64,000 nucleotides of DNA from the NCBI RefSeq assembly GCF_003711515.1, contig NW_021167084.1:538621-602620 (forward strand), in the 5' to 3' direction. This document shows positions 1 through 12,062 of this stretch, piece by piece; the stretch's first letter is position 1, and each line of letters opens with the position of its first letter. Below the pieces are notes generated by a model. It was not told the origin of the DNA, did no database searches, and was given only the letters and a program-made list of their open reading frames with translations. A program made the position numbers and the translations under genes. The DNA is from Sodiomyces alkalinus F11. Taxonomy: Eukaryota; Ascomycota; Sordariomycetes; Glomerellales; Plectosphaerellaceae.

Positions 1-640
1 GGAGATAATCGCGGACGGTTTAACGAAGGCACTACCGGAGGCAGGAATCAAAAGACTATAGTAACAGCTTAATTTAACGGATTAAAAGGACCGTATCGAG
101 TAGTCTAAACGACTACACGAAGAGATTAAACGCGCTAAAGCCACGGCCGTAGTAACGATAAAGGCCCCCGAGGGCATAGCAGATTCGATAGATATAGATC
201 CGATTAAGTAGATCCGGCTAATCAGGATTAAGGAACCAATTAAGATAGAATTAAATTAAACGGTTAAATATGGCGGATTTAGATCCCTTTTACGAGGGCG
301 TTTTCCCCTGACTATTAATTTTACGATAGAAAAGTTAAGAGCGTTTAGTTCAAACCGAAGCCTCTGATTAGTTAGTTAACCTGGGAAGACCCACCTTAAC
401 TAAGGGAGTGTGTCGTATAGGCAGGACCACGATATAGTTTATAGGAGATCCAGGGAGGATCTACTCCATAACTAAGGGCTCCGGATATCAGGGACTTCGG
501 GTATCAGGATATAACAAGGGTGGATACCGGAAAAGACCGGATAGGATCCAAATAATATAGTACCCATAACAGAGTCTTCACCACCTAAATTAAGGCCATA
601 AAAGACTCTCCCAGATATAACTTAACACAATACACACACA
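1..640. repeat. RIP-degraded repeat DNA, unassigned
   Basis: This stretch has the same composition as the LINE that follows: TpA-rich, full of TAG and TAA, with no usable reading frame. I could not recognise a protein motif, so it may be the end of another element or the 5' untranslated part of the LINE. The call rests on composition only. Confidence 0.5.
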
Positions 641-1922
641 CGAGATTTCTGCTCTACTAAGTTAATCATTTAAGTGCCTATTTTGACGTGCGACAGCACC
701 CCTGACCTCCACCTAACCATAACGCTATAACCAATAACCCACTAGCTATAAAGCTAGCCATAATAACGCCCCTAACGCCCCTAACGCCCTCCCTAAAGCC
801 CCTATAACTATAGAGGGCCTTAGGGAGGTAGATATAGGTAATACCTCTGAAAATATAGAGGATTTAACCCTTACTACGCCTCTGAATTCGAAAAGACACC
901 TTAGCCCTTCCACACCTACCCCTAGACGTTTTTCTAGGACCCGAATCGAATCCCCCTCGGACTCGGAAGCCGAAGGCGTTTTCGAAACGCGCTCTAGGGG
1001 CCCCCCTGCTTTTAGGGCCCCCCCTGCCGAAAACCCGAGCCTTTTAGGCTCTAAATAGGCTAAAAAGGCGCCCGGAACAGCTAAAGTCCCTGGAGAAACC
1101 TCGGCTAAGCCCCAGAAGTCGACTAGTTCGGCTAGTAAGGCATAGGCTAAGGAACTACTCTAACAGGCTCTTTAGCTACTTTAACAGGCCTATACCCTTG
1201 ACCCTGCCCCCTAGATTAAAGCCCTATCCATAGGGCTTAAATCTGCTATCGACGGAGCTCTAGAAGCCCCCTAGCCTTCTATACTCGAATAGAAGGTCGA
1301 CGAACTAGCCTAGGCAGTTTATAGGCTTACAGAATAGCCTAAACCCTTTTATAGCGAGGCTATACAGGGGAAAAAAGACCCTATAGCACCTTAGGCACCT
1401 ATAACCCAGGCCCAGACCCCCCTAGCACCCCTCCCCATAGACCCTAAAAAGGTCCCTAAGGTTATCCTCTAACCTACGGCAGGGGCGGCGATTCCTAGGG
1501 ATCACTTCGACCCTCTCGCGCTTCGGAATACGCTTAATAAGGCCCTGAAATTCCCTGCAGTTACGGCTATTAGCCGGTCGACTAACGGGAACCTAGTATT
1601 AACCCCGGGACCGAAATACAGCGTTTAATAGCTCCTAGACTCGTAGAATCAGTGGTTTAAAGAGCTAAACCTCCCCCTTTAGCCCCCCTAGCCTATAGGC
1701 GACTAGTTTAAACTTGTTATTAAACAGGTGCTTTCTAAAGCCTTTAGGGGTGGCGATACCCCTCTACCCGACCCCTCCGAGCCGCCGTAAAAGGCCCTTA
1801 ACCGAAGCCTATAACAGGGCCTAGGTCTATAGGACCTAGCTACTAAAATCGGCACCTTTAACCCTATTAGGGTAGTAGAAAAGCCTCGGTGGCTAGGGGC
1901 TCTAAACGCGTTCTATGGTATA

Positions 1923-2270
1923 GTGGTTATTTCTATGCCCTCTACTAAAAAACAGAAGTACTACCTAAAACAGGGGCTTTATATAGCCGGCCAACGGCTA
2001 AAGGTCTATAAATATAGGCCTATAACCCCTAGAACCCAGTGCTCTAACTGCTGGAAATTCGGGTATACCCGAGGGACCTGCAAAGGCCTAGTTTCCTGCC
2101 CTATCTATGCCGTTAAAGGCTATAGGGAGGAATACCACTACTACAACGAGTATAAAGAATACGGAGACTACGAGTATAAGACCTATAAATGCTATAACTA
2201 TGAGGGAGATCACCCCCCCTTTAGTAAGGACTACGAGATCTTTCGAGCTATAAAACCCTACATTCCATAA
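1923..2270 (+). pseudogene. LINE ORF1 remnant with RIP-mutated zinc knuckles
   Basis: This is an open stretch of 115 codons that is a fragment of a longer ORF1 (gag-like, RNA binding). The segment CSNCWKFGYTRGTC is a CCHC knuckle in which the histidine has become tyrosine. A second knuckle downstream (KCYNYEGDHPPFSKD) has lost a cysteine to tyrosine. The region between them is unusually Tyr-rich. CAC to TAC and TGC to TAC changes are exactly what C-to-T in CpA contexts on either strand produces. The apparent start is only the first in-frame start after upstream stops, so it is not a real gene start. Confidence 0.75.
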
Positions 2271-2309
2271 ATAAAGGGCCTTTTAGTTCGAAAGATATTC
2301 GGTTTATTT

Positions 2310-5300
2310 AACCTAACGTCAATAAACAGGCCCCGGCGCAAAAGGCTATCCTATAATAGGCTTTAGAGGCTTTGGCTAATATAGTCCTTATTCAGAAACC
2401 AGCCTACGTCTTAATACTAGAGGGGTGGTTTATCCGAAACCACCTTACTTTCTATACCGTTACGCCTATGTCCCAAAAAAGCCCAGTTCTTCCCTATTAA
2501 GCCTAGGGTCCTTACTTATATAAGAAAGGGCTCTAGTATCGATTTTTATACCGCGAAGACCTTCTAGACGATATAGACGCGTAGATTATAGAGGTTTATT
2601 ATCTATAGACCTTTTATATTCTACACGTCTATAATTAGATAGAATAGGACCCTAAAACGATAGGCCGAGGGCGGCCCCTTAGTCTTACCCCTTCTACCTT
2701 TTCTACTTCTTCTTTTTCTTCTTCTTTCCCCTCCTTTTTAGGCCCTAAAAGCCGGCCCTGGACCGAGGATCGAGTACTATAGGGCCTACAGGTCCCTAAG
2801 CCTACCCTTATTATAGGGGACTTTAATAAAAACCACTAGTAGTGGAACGGAGCTACTACTAACCAGGCTTCTATTAGGGCCCAGGCTCTAGTAGACTAGT
2901 TGGATAGCCTTAGAGCTACCTATTTAGTGGATTCTAAAGAGGTTAACCTAAACGGGGGGACCTTTTTTAGGTCTAATCTTCGTTAAGAGTCGGTTATAGA
3001 CCTAGCCTTTTACACGCCCGGCTTCGATTATCTCCACTTTAATAAATAGGAATATATCGAAAACACTACCTCTTTACACCGCGCTATCCTCCTTTTGGCT
3101 ACTATCTTAGACTCTAAAAGTCCTATAAATAGGTCCCTCCCGCCGGCTTATAACTATAAGCTAGTAGATTAGGACCTATTTTCTAGCACCCTAAAGAGCC
3201 TAGAACCTAGCCTCGACTAGGATATCTAATAGGCTATTAACGTCTCGGACTAGGATTCTTTAGGCCGCTGCCTTTCGGATACTATTACCCTAGCGCTTAA
3301 GGCTTTAGTGCCTAAGCTCCGGGTAGTAGGGCGTTCAAAGCCGTGGTGGACTAAAGAGCTAAAAAGCCCTGCGAAAAACAGCTAATAGGGCTTTTAGGGC
3401 TTTTCGAAAGGCAAAAAAGGGGGCCTCGGCCACCTAGGCGCCTTTAGAAGCCTCCTGGAAAGAAGCTCGAAACGCCTACTACCGGGCGGTTAAAATAGCG
3501 AAAAACGACCACTAGGAGGCCTTCCTAGCCCACGCCGAAGGCCCTAGAATCTTTAAGGCCTATAACTATACGAAAAGCGGCCTTAATACGAAAATCCAAT
3601 CGATTTAAACGCCTACGAAGCAGAAGGCCTACGCCTTCGAAGATAAATGCAACGCCCTACTTTAGACCCTTTTTCCTATACCCTCCGCCACCGACGCCCC
3701 CGAAGCCCCTATATTTACAGGCCTTTCGGGGGACCTAGGCCCCTTTTACCCTTTTACCGGCCCCTAGAGCCTAACTAGATCACGCAGTAAGGGCCTTAGA
3801 AGACCGTCGGAGTGGCCTGGCCTTTAGGCTACCGAACTATAACGCGCTATATTCGGTGCTGCTAAGGGGAAAGCCCTAGGGCCTAATAGAATTAGTCTAA
3901 AGCCGATCCAGCAGGCCTATAAGGTTATCCCCGGGCCCTTTTTAAAAGCCTATTCAGCACTATTTATAGCAGGCTACCACCCTACCTACTAGAAAGAAGC
4001 CTTAGGGGTCGTTTTACCGAAGCCGGGAAAGAAGGACTATTCTAATCCTAAGTCTTATAGGATTATAGCCCTTCTAAACTACCTAGGTAAAGTCCTCGAA
4101 AGGGTTATAGCTACAAGGCTTAGCTTTATAGCTAATACCCGCGACGACCTTCTATACCCTAGTTAAATAAGAGGTAGAAAATAATGCTCTACTATCGATA
4201 TAGCCCTTCTCCTCCTCTACTATATCGAAAAACAGCGTAAATCACGCTAAAATCCTATGATTTCTACGCTGTTTTTAGATATTAAAGGAGCCTTCGATCA
4301 CGTCACCCGTCCCCAGCTACTTAAGTCACTTTAGGAACTCTAACTACCCTCGAACCTAGTTAAATAGGTAGCCTCTTTTACAGAAAACAGGCGAATCTAA
4401 CTAGCTTTCGAGGGGCAGGTCTAACAGCCCACCCTCCTAAATATAGGTGTTCTATAAGGCTCCCCGGTTTCCCCTATCCTTTTCCTAATTTATATTAGGA
4501 AGGTTATAACGGGACCGGATTTTCAGGGTCTCCAGTTATCCTATATCGATGATTTTCAGCTATCTATAGCGTCTACGTCGACTAGAAAAAACTATAAAAC
4601 CCTAGAAAAAGCCGTAGCCTCCCTTTTCGACGTAGTAAAAGTTAACTAAGTTCTTTTCGACCCTGAAAAAACAGAGCTTATTCACTTCCACCGAAAACGC
4701 TCTATAAAAGACACTCCGGTCACTATAGGGGGGCACTTAATTAAACTAGCGCTAGGTACTATTAGGTGGCTTAGGGTCTGGTTTAACCCGAAGCTATCCT
4801 TTGAACCCTATATCGAAAAACGCCTAAACTCAGCTTTAGGAGCCCTAAATAGACTACACAGGCTAGCTAGCCCGTAGAGGGGCCTTTCTTTTAAGGCTCT
4901 ACGGCAGCTATATATAGCCTGTATAGCCTCCTTAGCTGATTTTGGCTCGCAGCTCTAGTAGGACCTAAAATCACCGAAAAAACACCTAGTAGACCGCCTA
5001 AAACGCCTATAGTATAGCGCTTTAGTCAGGGCACTAAGGGCTTTTAGGGGAGCCCCCTTAAGGCCTCTAGAACTCGAAGCAGTAGTCCCCCCGGCAGCGG
5101 TTCGGTTAAATAGGTCTAATAGGCTCTATACCTTTCGGGCCTTAAAGTTCCTACTAAACCACTCTATTAAACGCCAGCTTTATACTAGCGTTCAACGGCA
5201 GCCAGGGGATAAAAATCAGGAAAACCTCGCCCTTCTCCAGAACCTATAGCCTAGCATATAGCTATATAGGCTAGGCCTAGAAACAGTGGCTTTAGTAGGT

Positions 5301-6480
5301 TAGTCTTAGAATATTAAGGGTCCTTCGGCTAGGTGGGAGGCCCCTAGGCCTCGGAACCTATAGCGGACCTAAGACCCTTTTTCCCCCTTAAGGACCGGTC
5401 TAAAATAGATACCAACCCTAGCCCTAATACCCCCGATCAGAAAACAGCCCACCTTAAAGCCCTAGCCGAAATTCAGCAAGGCCTAGGGGAATAGACTGCT
5501 ATTTTCTATACCGACGGGTCTCTAGGCCACCCTACTAGACCCCCTAAAAGGCCTTTATAGGCTGCAGCCGCTATAATACAGTGGACTAATACTAGAAGGC
5601 CCTGTAAAGCTATAGGCTTTAACCTAGGGGCCGCTACCGAAGTCGCGGACGCTGAACTATACGCTATTCTTTAGGCCCTTTACGCTACCCTAGAGTAAAC
5701 GCCTAGGCCCCTGGAGTACTATATTTTTAGTGATTCTCATGCGGCTATTCAGAAGCTTCAGCGCACCTTATAGTGGGCTATAGAAGCTAAAAGCCTTATT
5801 TCACGCCTTAAACAACTAGGCACTTCGGTATCTATCTAGTAGTGCCCCTTACACGTGGGGATAAAAGGGAACGAGCTAGCGGATAAAGTGGCTAAAGGGG
5901 TATTAAACCCCGAAAAAGCTACTAAATCCATTAGCTTAGTTACCCTTAGTCACCTAAAACGCCGGGTAAATAAAGCCCTTATTTAAGACTAGAAGACCCT
6001 ATAGATTCACGAAGAGGAGGAAGAGAAAAGAGGTCGATCAGTTCGATTAGGCCGCCTATATAGGAGACTAGTCCGCGATAACCTCCGCTTCTCCCGAAAA
6101 CCACTACTAATATAAGGCCCTAGGTGGGTAAAATCGGCTTTTACGTAGTTAAAAAACGGCTTCAGATACCTAAAAACCCACCAAAAAAGGGTCTAAAACT
6201 ACGCTAACGACCGCTATTCCTGTCCCGGCTCCCCTATACAGGATACAGCACACCTTATTCTCTCCTGCCCTTTTTATAAAAACGAACGAAAAGCCCTACG
6301 GGAAGCCCTAGCAGGCCTACCGCTATCTCTACCGCTATTATTCGGTACTAAAAGAGGAATACAGGCCTTACAGGCCTACCTTTTAGCTACTAAAATAGCT
6401 TCGGCGGAGTGGTACAGGGCGCAAACCTCGGATTCTGCGGTCTAGTTATTTTGCTTTAGTTTATTTACCTATTAGGTCTA
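2310..6480 (+). pseudogene. LINE ORF2 remnant: endonuclease, reverse transcriptase, RNase H
   Basis: Reading through the stops shows a complete ORF2. An IVLIQKP segment near 2,380 matches the LLIQEP start of exonuclease-endonuclease-phosphatase enzymes, and GDFN at 2,816-2,827 is their core motif. The reverse transcriptase shows LPKPGKKDYSNPKSYRII (about 4,014-4,070), LFLDIKGAFDHV (about 4,265-4,300) and the catalytic box YIDD (about 4,540). RNase H shows FYTDGSL (about 5,497), AELYAI (about 5,650), DSHAAI (about 5,733) and GNELADKVAKG (about 5,868). A terminal CPGSPIQDTAHLILSCPF knuckle lies at about 6,215-6,275. In-frame TAG and TAA codons are frequent throughout. No intact protein can be made. 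Confidence 0.85.
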
Positions 6481-6640
6481 TTAGGCAGATTGTTACGGAG
6501 GATCTCCTTTATTTAGTACTACTGCTTCGCTTTAATTTACTATACTTAGCTTCTAATAGCCTTTAGCCCTTAGGGCAATAGGCGCCGCGCCATAGCTTTA
6601 GGGCTGCACGCGCGTAATAAATAAATAAATAAATAAAAAA

Positions 6641-6964
6641 ACCGGCCTAGGCTAACCCGAACTATAGCCTACTACCCTTGCTATTAGCTATTAGCCTAGA
6701 GGTATAATCTAGATATATAGAAGAGATAAACCGGGGCTATATTAGCTCCATAGCGGCATTACTCTAACTAAGGACGAGTATAGAGGTTTTCCCCTAGATC
6801 TCGGGTTTTCCCCTTTATAGCTACCTAAAAAGGACCGTATAATCTAAACTAGGCTCCTATAAATTAAATAGAATAGCGGAGTAAGAAGAAGAAGAAGAAT
6901 AATTCTTCTTCTTCTTCTTCTTCTTCTTCTTCTTCTTCTTCTTCTTCTTCTTCTTCTTCTTCTT

Positions 6965-6995
<31 letters not shown>

Positions 6996-7080
6996 TTCTT
7001 ATTCTTTATTATTACTGATTTTGTTTTTAAAAAAATTTTAAGAATAACATATATATAGTACTCGGGTACCACGAAAAGTG
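6641..7080. repeat. RIP-like spacer and TTC/GAA simple repeat
   Basis: From 6,641 to about 6,880 the sequence is still TpA-rich with no frame. Five GAA units (about 6,884-6,899) are followed, after a few bases, by about 30 TTC units (6,904-6,994), so the junction is an inverted repeat that can fold into a hairpin. Translation of the minus strand gives an almost pure poly-lysine string, which is an artefact of the repeat. RIP-like composition fades out at about 7,080. Confidence 0.85.
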
Positions 7081-7505
7081 GAAGATAAAAAGGGATAGGT
7101 GCGCGCGTTATCCTGTCGCGGGCGTGTACGTAGAAGAATATTATTACTATTTTTAGAAGTTGTTACAGTGCCCCCTATGCGTTGCCGTATGCAGGAATGC
7201 TGCAGCTCTGTGATGGGCCCATTACGGGTACCTAAGGTAGTGTGAGGTACTTTCGAACCATATCACATGTACGTACTTCCGTACCTTAGTGTACACGAGC
7301 TTGTCAGTGTCGTCATCGTACTTTCCTCTCTACGTGTACACGTGTACCTCCAAGCGAGCCCAAAGCTGCATCCATCGCCCCGCCCAATAATCACTTTCCT
7401 ATGAACAAGAATAAATCCACCTAAAGACCTTAATCCGGTCCAAATACACACAAACCACAACTACGCCTTCGGTACATTACGCTCGAGAACAGCAGGCTCG
7501 GCATA
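7081..7505. other. Intergenic, presumed promoter of the membrane-protein gene
   Basis: No gene is visible. The segment is of normal composition and contains GGTACCTAAGGTA (about 7,227-7,239), one copy of a motif dispersed through the intergenic DNA of this window. It lies directly upstream of the start at 7,506 and presumably holds the promoter and leader. Confidence 0.5.
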
Positions 7506-8975
7506 ATGGACTCCCCCGAGATACCCAAGATCGACAACGAGAAGCTCAAAAAGCAGTTCGATGTTTCCCATTTCGACCTCAACGCCGTCCTGCGGGGCAT
7601 TCAGTTGACTCTCGTCGGAGGTCTGCACGTATTCCGACTGCCCCCGTCATGAGAGCTTCACGCTGACCGGTGTGGGTGGATGGTATTCCGTCCGTACTTG
7701 CATTGCAGCCCACCGAGCCCTCCAGAATCCGGCATTGTTTACCTCGGAAATCTACAAACAGGCCGTCGCCGCCGTCATCGCCGGCCTGGCCATTCGACTG
7801 ATCGTGGCCATCCCCGTACGAATCCCTTCCCAATAGCAACTGAGAATACACTGCGAAGTCACTGTGGTGACTGCCAATACGGAGTGTGGCAGCTGAAAGA
7901 CGTCCATCGACTACTGACTGATGCGTTCGTTCTCTCAACCAGGTCACCGGCGTTCGAGTGCTTTTATGGTTTCTCTCCTTCGTGTTTCGCCTCGACTCGG
8001 TTACGTGGGATGATGGTATCGTCGGAGGGCTCAATTTCATCGAGGAATATGTGCTTCAGGTTCCGTTCTTCCTGATGGCGCTGATGCGTTATATCACGCC
8101 AACGCTCGACAACATGTACGATGCCGACTTCCCTTTGCCTAACTTTCTGGTGGTTCTTGGGCGCACCAAGGTCACGCGGATTGCTGATCGCCAAGGTTTT
8201 CTCCAGGTTCATGGACTCGCTGCGGTGGGTCGACTTGACGTACGTCCGGAAACACAAGCAGGACGACCCCGACTCGCTGAGGGACATGTACTACCCCAAC
8301 CTAAAGATGTACAAGCCCGCCGACGGCAGCACCCATTCCACCAGCACGGCCGAGGCCGTATCCGTGTTCCTGCTCCGGTTCGCGCGCAAGGGCGCCATCT
8401 CGCTCGCCGTCTTCGCCCTCTCGTATCTCCCCGTCGTCGGCCGCTTCGTCCTCCCCGCGGCCAGCTTCTACACCTTACACAAAGCCGTCGGGCTCGGGCC
8501 GGCGTCGGTGATCTTCGGGACCGGCGTCTTCCTCCCGCGGCGCTATCTCGTCATCTTCCTCCAGAGCTACTTCGCCTCCCGGACACTGATGCGCGAGCTC
8601 CTCGAGCCATACTTCTCCCGGGTCCGGTTCACCAAGGAGCAGAAGAAGAAGTGGTTCCGCAGCCGCGAGGGTCTCCTGTTTGGGTTCGCCATTGGGTTCT
8701 ACGTCCTCGTCAGGATCCCCCTGGTCGGCGTCTTGGTGTACGGCATCGCCGAGGCTTCGACCGCCTACCTCATCACCAAGATCACCGACCCGCCTCCGCC
8801 TCCCCGTGAGGCGGCCGAGTTCGCGGCCAGTCAGCAAGAGTGGAGGAACAAGCACGAGTTTTTGAGCCTCTCGCTGGACAGCCTGGACTCTATCCACAGG
8901 ATATCTCGTCCGAACAAGCCGCAGCTGGTAACCGACAACCCCTCGACTTTACTGTCGGCGGAAAAGTCGGAGTGA
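7506..8975 (+). CDS. Fungal multi-pass membrane protein
   Basis: Four exons (7506-7620, 7709-7815, 7943-8115, 8207-8975) give a protein of 387 residues, with phases agreeing at every junction. Hydrophobic stretches include a segment near residues 55-75 (AAVIAGLAIRLIVAIP), another around VLLWFLSFVF, and several in the last exon (ISLAVFALSYLPVVGRFVLPAASF, LLFGFAIGFYVLVRIPLVGVLVYGIAEAS), so it is polytopic. The remainder is conserved-looking and rich in aromatic and basic residues (RWVDLTYVRKH, YFSRVRFTKEQKKKWF). It resembles uncharacterised fungal membrane proteins, sometimes labelled UsgS, and loosely the Rrt8/Lds lipid-droplet or spore-wall group; I am not sure of either link. The first exon is soluble and charged, so the N-terminus is probably cytosolic. 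Function unknown. Confidence 0.8.
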
Positions 8976-9963
8976 GATGCAGGACGATAGTATCTGCGCG
9001 AGGCAACGAGAGTTTTTTTCTTCTTTTCTTTTCTTTTCTTTTTCTTTTTCTTTTTTTTCGGCAGTGGAAAACGAAACCAATCCAATATTTCCCACCAGAG
9101 GTCACCCAACCACCCACTCGTCCGTCGTGACAGCATTAACAACATAATTAGACGAATGTCTCGGAGCTTTATCGCTTATCGCCTATCGAACTCGTACCTT
9201 ACTAATGGAACGAAACCAAACCCCGCGGAGCAAGCACGCGGCTTCAAATGCCGAGTCAAAAACCATTCAGTCTTCCCTTTTTTTTTTTTGAATGATTTAA
9301 TTACGTACCGTAACTGATATGGGCACATGCCATTCATGCAAACGTCAAGCCATCCCCTAGTGCATGTACCTTTGGAGTGAGTGTCCTTATCGACACACTA
9401 GCCTCCGTCTACCCGGGGGATGCTCTGTTCCGTATTCCCGGGACCAACCGGGACGAACCCAGTGCGTGTGTCACGGTATTGAGACCAAACCAATGCAGGC
9501 CGGCCTCGGAGACAGGTACCTCAATATGGATGGAACTTTCCATTGATAAGCTTTCTGGGAGCTACCGTTGATGACATCCGCGTCATCCACGTGCACGTCC
9601 AATTATACCATGCATTCCTATCGCATGACACTTGCTCTTGAGTCGACAACCCCCATTCACGCTGCAAGACTTGCGCCGCTTTTCCTGGATATGGGCAGTG
9701 CTGTTGTAAGGCGGGGTAGCTTCTTGGTATCATGTCGACCATGTGCATCATCGTCTACCAAGCCTAAGGTATATAACAGAAGGGATGGACGGGGCTTCAT
9801 GTTGCATTTGAACCAGAAAAAGACCTTGTATAACCAACAGTCGTTCTTTATATCATATACCACTCCTTTCTGGAAGCCAAACAGCAGTGTCAGCCCTTGA
9901 GCTCTCCGAGTCCCCTTACTTGTCTTCTCCTCAATTCAGTCTCGTTGCTTCGCCGTCTGCATC
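8976..9963. other. Intergenic; 3' flank and formamidase promoter region
   Basis: No convincing gene. A pyrimidine-rich run (about 9,010-9,058) follows the upstream stop codon. Two HGATAR sites, TGATAA at 9,544-9,549 and CGATAG on the minus strand at 9,618-9,623, lie within 420 bases upstream of the formamidase start. Nitrogen-regulatory GATA factors (AreA/NIT2) bind such sites, and fungal formamidase genes are known targets. Whether these two sites work is inference. Confidence 0.4.
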
Positions 9964-11863
9964 ATGGGCAAAACCGCGATCCGCACCGTCAACAAAGTCA
10001 GCTTCGATGAGCCAGCCTCGGAGCAATCATGTCTACATGTAAGTGCCGACCAACAGGAGGGTACTGTGCATACAACACTCCGCTGACAGAAAGATCTTAA
10101 TAGAATCGATGGCATCCTGACAGTAAGTCGACCTAGTCGAGCCTTTTAACCGCGATCTGGGGTAACGGCATCGAAAACTAACCATCCACACAGTTCCCGC
10201 CGCTGGGGCAATCAAAGACGGCGAAACCGTCAAGATAGAATGCCTCGACTGGTACGCTGCCATGCGTTTCCTTTACTCTTTTCCCCGTCTTTCCCATCTT
10301 TCCTTTGAGAACTCCCCCTCTGACACTTTTGCTCCTTTCTTAACAGGACCGGTGGCCAAATTGGCAATAATGACTCGGCCGACGACATCGTCAACGTCGA
10401 CCTTACCAGAGTGCACTATCTCAGCGGTCCCTTCGAGGTGGAGGGCGCACAGCCGGGCGATCTGCTCCTCGTCGAGATCATGGACGTCCAGCCCTTCGAG
10501 GACCGGCCTTGGGGTTTCACCGGCATCTTTGACCGGAACAATGGCGGAGGTTTCCTCGATGAGATTTACCCCAATGCGTACGTTCTTCCTTTTTCGTCCC
10601 CCTGCAAAGGACAAAACTGACAGCCCCCGCCGCAGAGCCAAGGCCATCTGGGACTTCGAAGGCATCTTCTGCACATCCCGCCACATCCCCGGCGTCAAGT
10701 TCAGCGGCCTCATCCACCCGGGCATTCTCGGCTGCGCCCCCTCCGCCGAGGTCCTCGACACGTGGAACAAGCGCGAGGGAGAACTCATCGCCGCCAACAA
10801 GCTCGAGCGCGTCGTGGCGCTGCCCCCCGAGCCCCAGAGCGTCCATGCCGGCTGCGCCGATGCTGCGACGAAGGAGAAGGTCGGGAAGGAAGGTGCCAGG
10901 ACTATTCCTGGCCGGCCCGAACATGGTGGGAACTGCGAGTACGTCCGTCCCGATGATGAGATTATGATCTGTGACTTTTGCGTTTCTTCCAAGTTCTCCC
11001 CGAGTGTGGGCTGACGGGGGACGTAACGGACAGTATCAAGAACTTGAGCCGGGGTAGCAAAGTCTATCTTCCCGTCCACGTTCCCGGCGCGAAGTTTAGC
11101 GTCGGAGACTTGCATTTTTCGCGTATGTCCCATTTCGTCCCCTTTTCTTTTCTTTTCTTTTTCTTCTTTTTTCCTTTCTTTTCTGTGCCGGGCTACGATG
11201 GGCTAATGCGAATATGTCATCCAGAGGGCGATGGTGAAATCTCCTTCTGCGGCGCCATCGAAATGGCCGGCGTCATCACCATCAACTTCAAGGTCATCCG
11301 GAACGGCATGGCCGAGCTTGGCCTCAAATCCCCCATCTACATCCCCGGCCCCGTCGAACCGCAATTCGGACCCGGCCGGTACATCTACTTCGAGGGCTTC
11401 TCCGTCGACGAACACGGAAAGCAGCACTACATGGACGTCGCGGTAGCCTACCGCCAGACCACTCTCCGTATGTGAAACCCCCAGCCCCCGCTTCCAACTT
11501 ATAGCAGGTACCATTGCTGACTGACCACGGCTGCTTGCCCGGGCGCACCTCACCTCAGGCTGCATCGAGTACCTCCGCCGTTTCGGCTACAACGACTACC
11601 AGATCTACCTCCTCCTCTCTTGCGCCCCCGTCCAGGGCCACGTCGCCGGTATAGTCGACATCCCGAATGCCTGCACGACGCTGGGCCTGCCGATGGACAT
11701 CTTCGACTTTGACATCTCCCCCGCCGCCGCCGCCTCGGTGACCAAGCGCGATCTCGGTGGCTGCACGTTCCCGACCGGCGTCGCTGAGGGGAAGGTCGAG
11801 GCGGGCGGGGCCAACAGCGAGATTAGCTTCGGGGGTGGTTTGACATATAAGAGTGACAAGTAG
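9964..11863 (+). CDS. fmdS: Formamidase (acetamidase/formamidase family)
   Basis: Hydrolyses formamide to formate and ammonia, letting the fungus use formamide as a nitrogen source; cytosolic. Eight exons (9964-10038, 10104-10122, 10194-10251, 10347-10577, 10636-10938, 11034-11122, 11225-11467, 11559-11863) join in phase to 440 residues, close to the family's usual size of slightly over 400. Family hallmarks are visible in order: an N-terminal NRWHPDIPAAG, WTGGQIGNND, VHYLSGPFEVEGAQPGDLL, EHGGNCDIKNLSRGSKVYLPV, HFSQGDGEISFCGAIEM, and a C-terminal CIEYLRRFGYNDYQIYLLLS. Exon 2 is only 19 nt. Two GATA-type sites lie upstream. The gene is convergent with the deubiquitinase that follows, with about 200 bases between stops. 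The family call is firm; preference for formamide over acetamide follows the fungal homologues. Confidence 0.93.
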
Positions 11864-12062
11864 ATGCAGATAGATATGTATGTATGAATTTGTCCTATGC
11901 ACAAGTCCGCGAATGCTGTGCTCCTGTTTGCAGAGTGGAAAGGAAGAAGAAACGAAGATAAAACGAAGATAAAAACGAACAATGAAAGTAAACGAGCGCC
12001 CCGAGGCGACTCTCATCTCGTGATCATGGGTCCTCGTCACCTCTTTTGCCTCATTCAAAACA

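Larger units (their letters stand above)
640..6640 (+). mobile_element. Degenerate Tad1/I-like non-LTR retrotransposon (LINE)
   Basis: A full-length-looking LINE read on the plus strand. The order of recognisable parts is an ORF1 zinc knuckle (about 2,035-2,240), an apurinic-type endonuclease (about 2,310-3,000), a reverse transcriptase (about 4,010-4,570), RNase H (about 5,490-5,900) and a C-terminal CCHC knuckle (about 6,210-6,280). It ends in a short TAAA repeat at about 6,615-6,640, a typical LINE 3' tail. This domain order is that of the Tad1 clade and I superfamily of fungi. All frames carry many TAG/TAA codons, mostly where Gln or Trp is expected, consistent with RIP. The element is therefore dead. 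The 5' boundary is a guess; the 3' boundary is better supported. Confidence 0.85.

Noticed and set aside
6857..7072. Poly-lysine open frame on the minus strand
   Set aside because: It is the translation of the TTC repeat, with no unique sequence.
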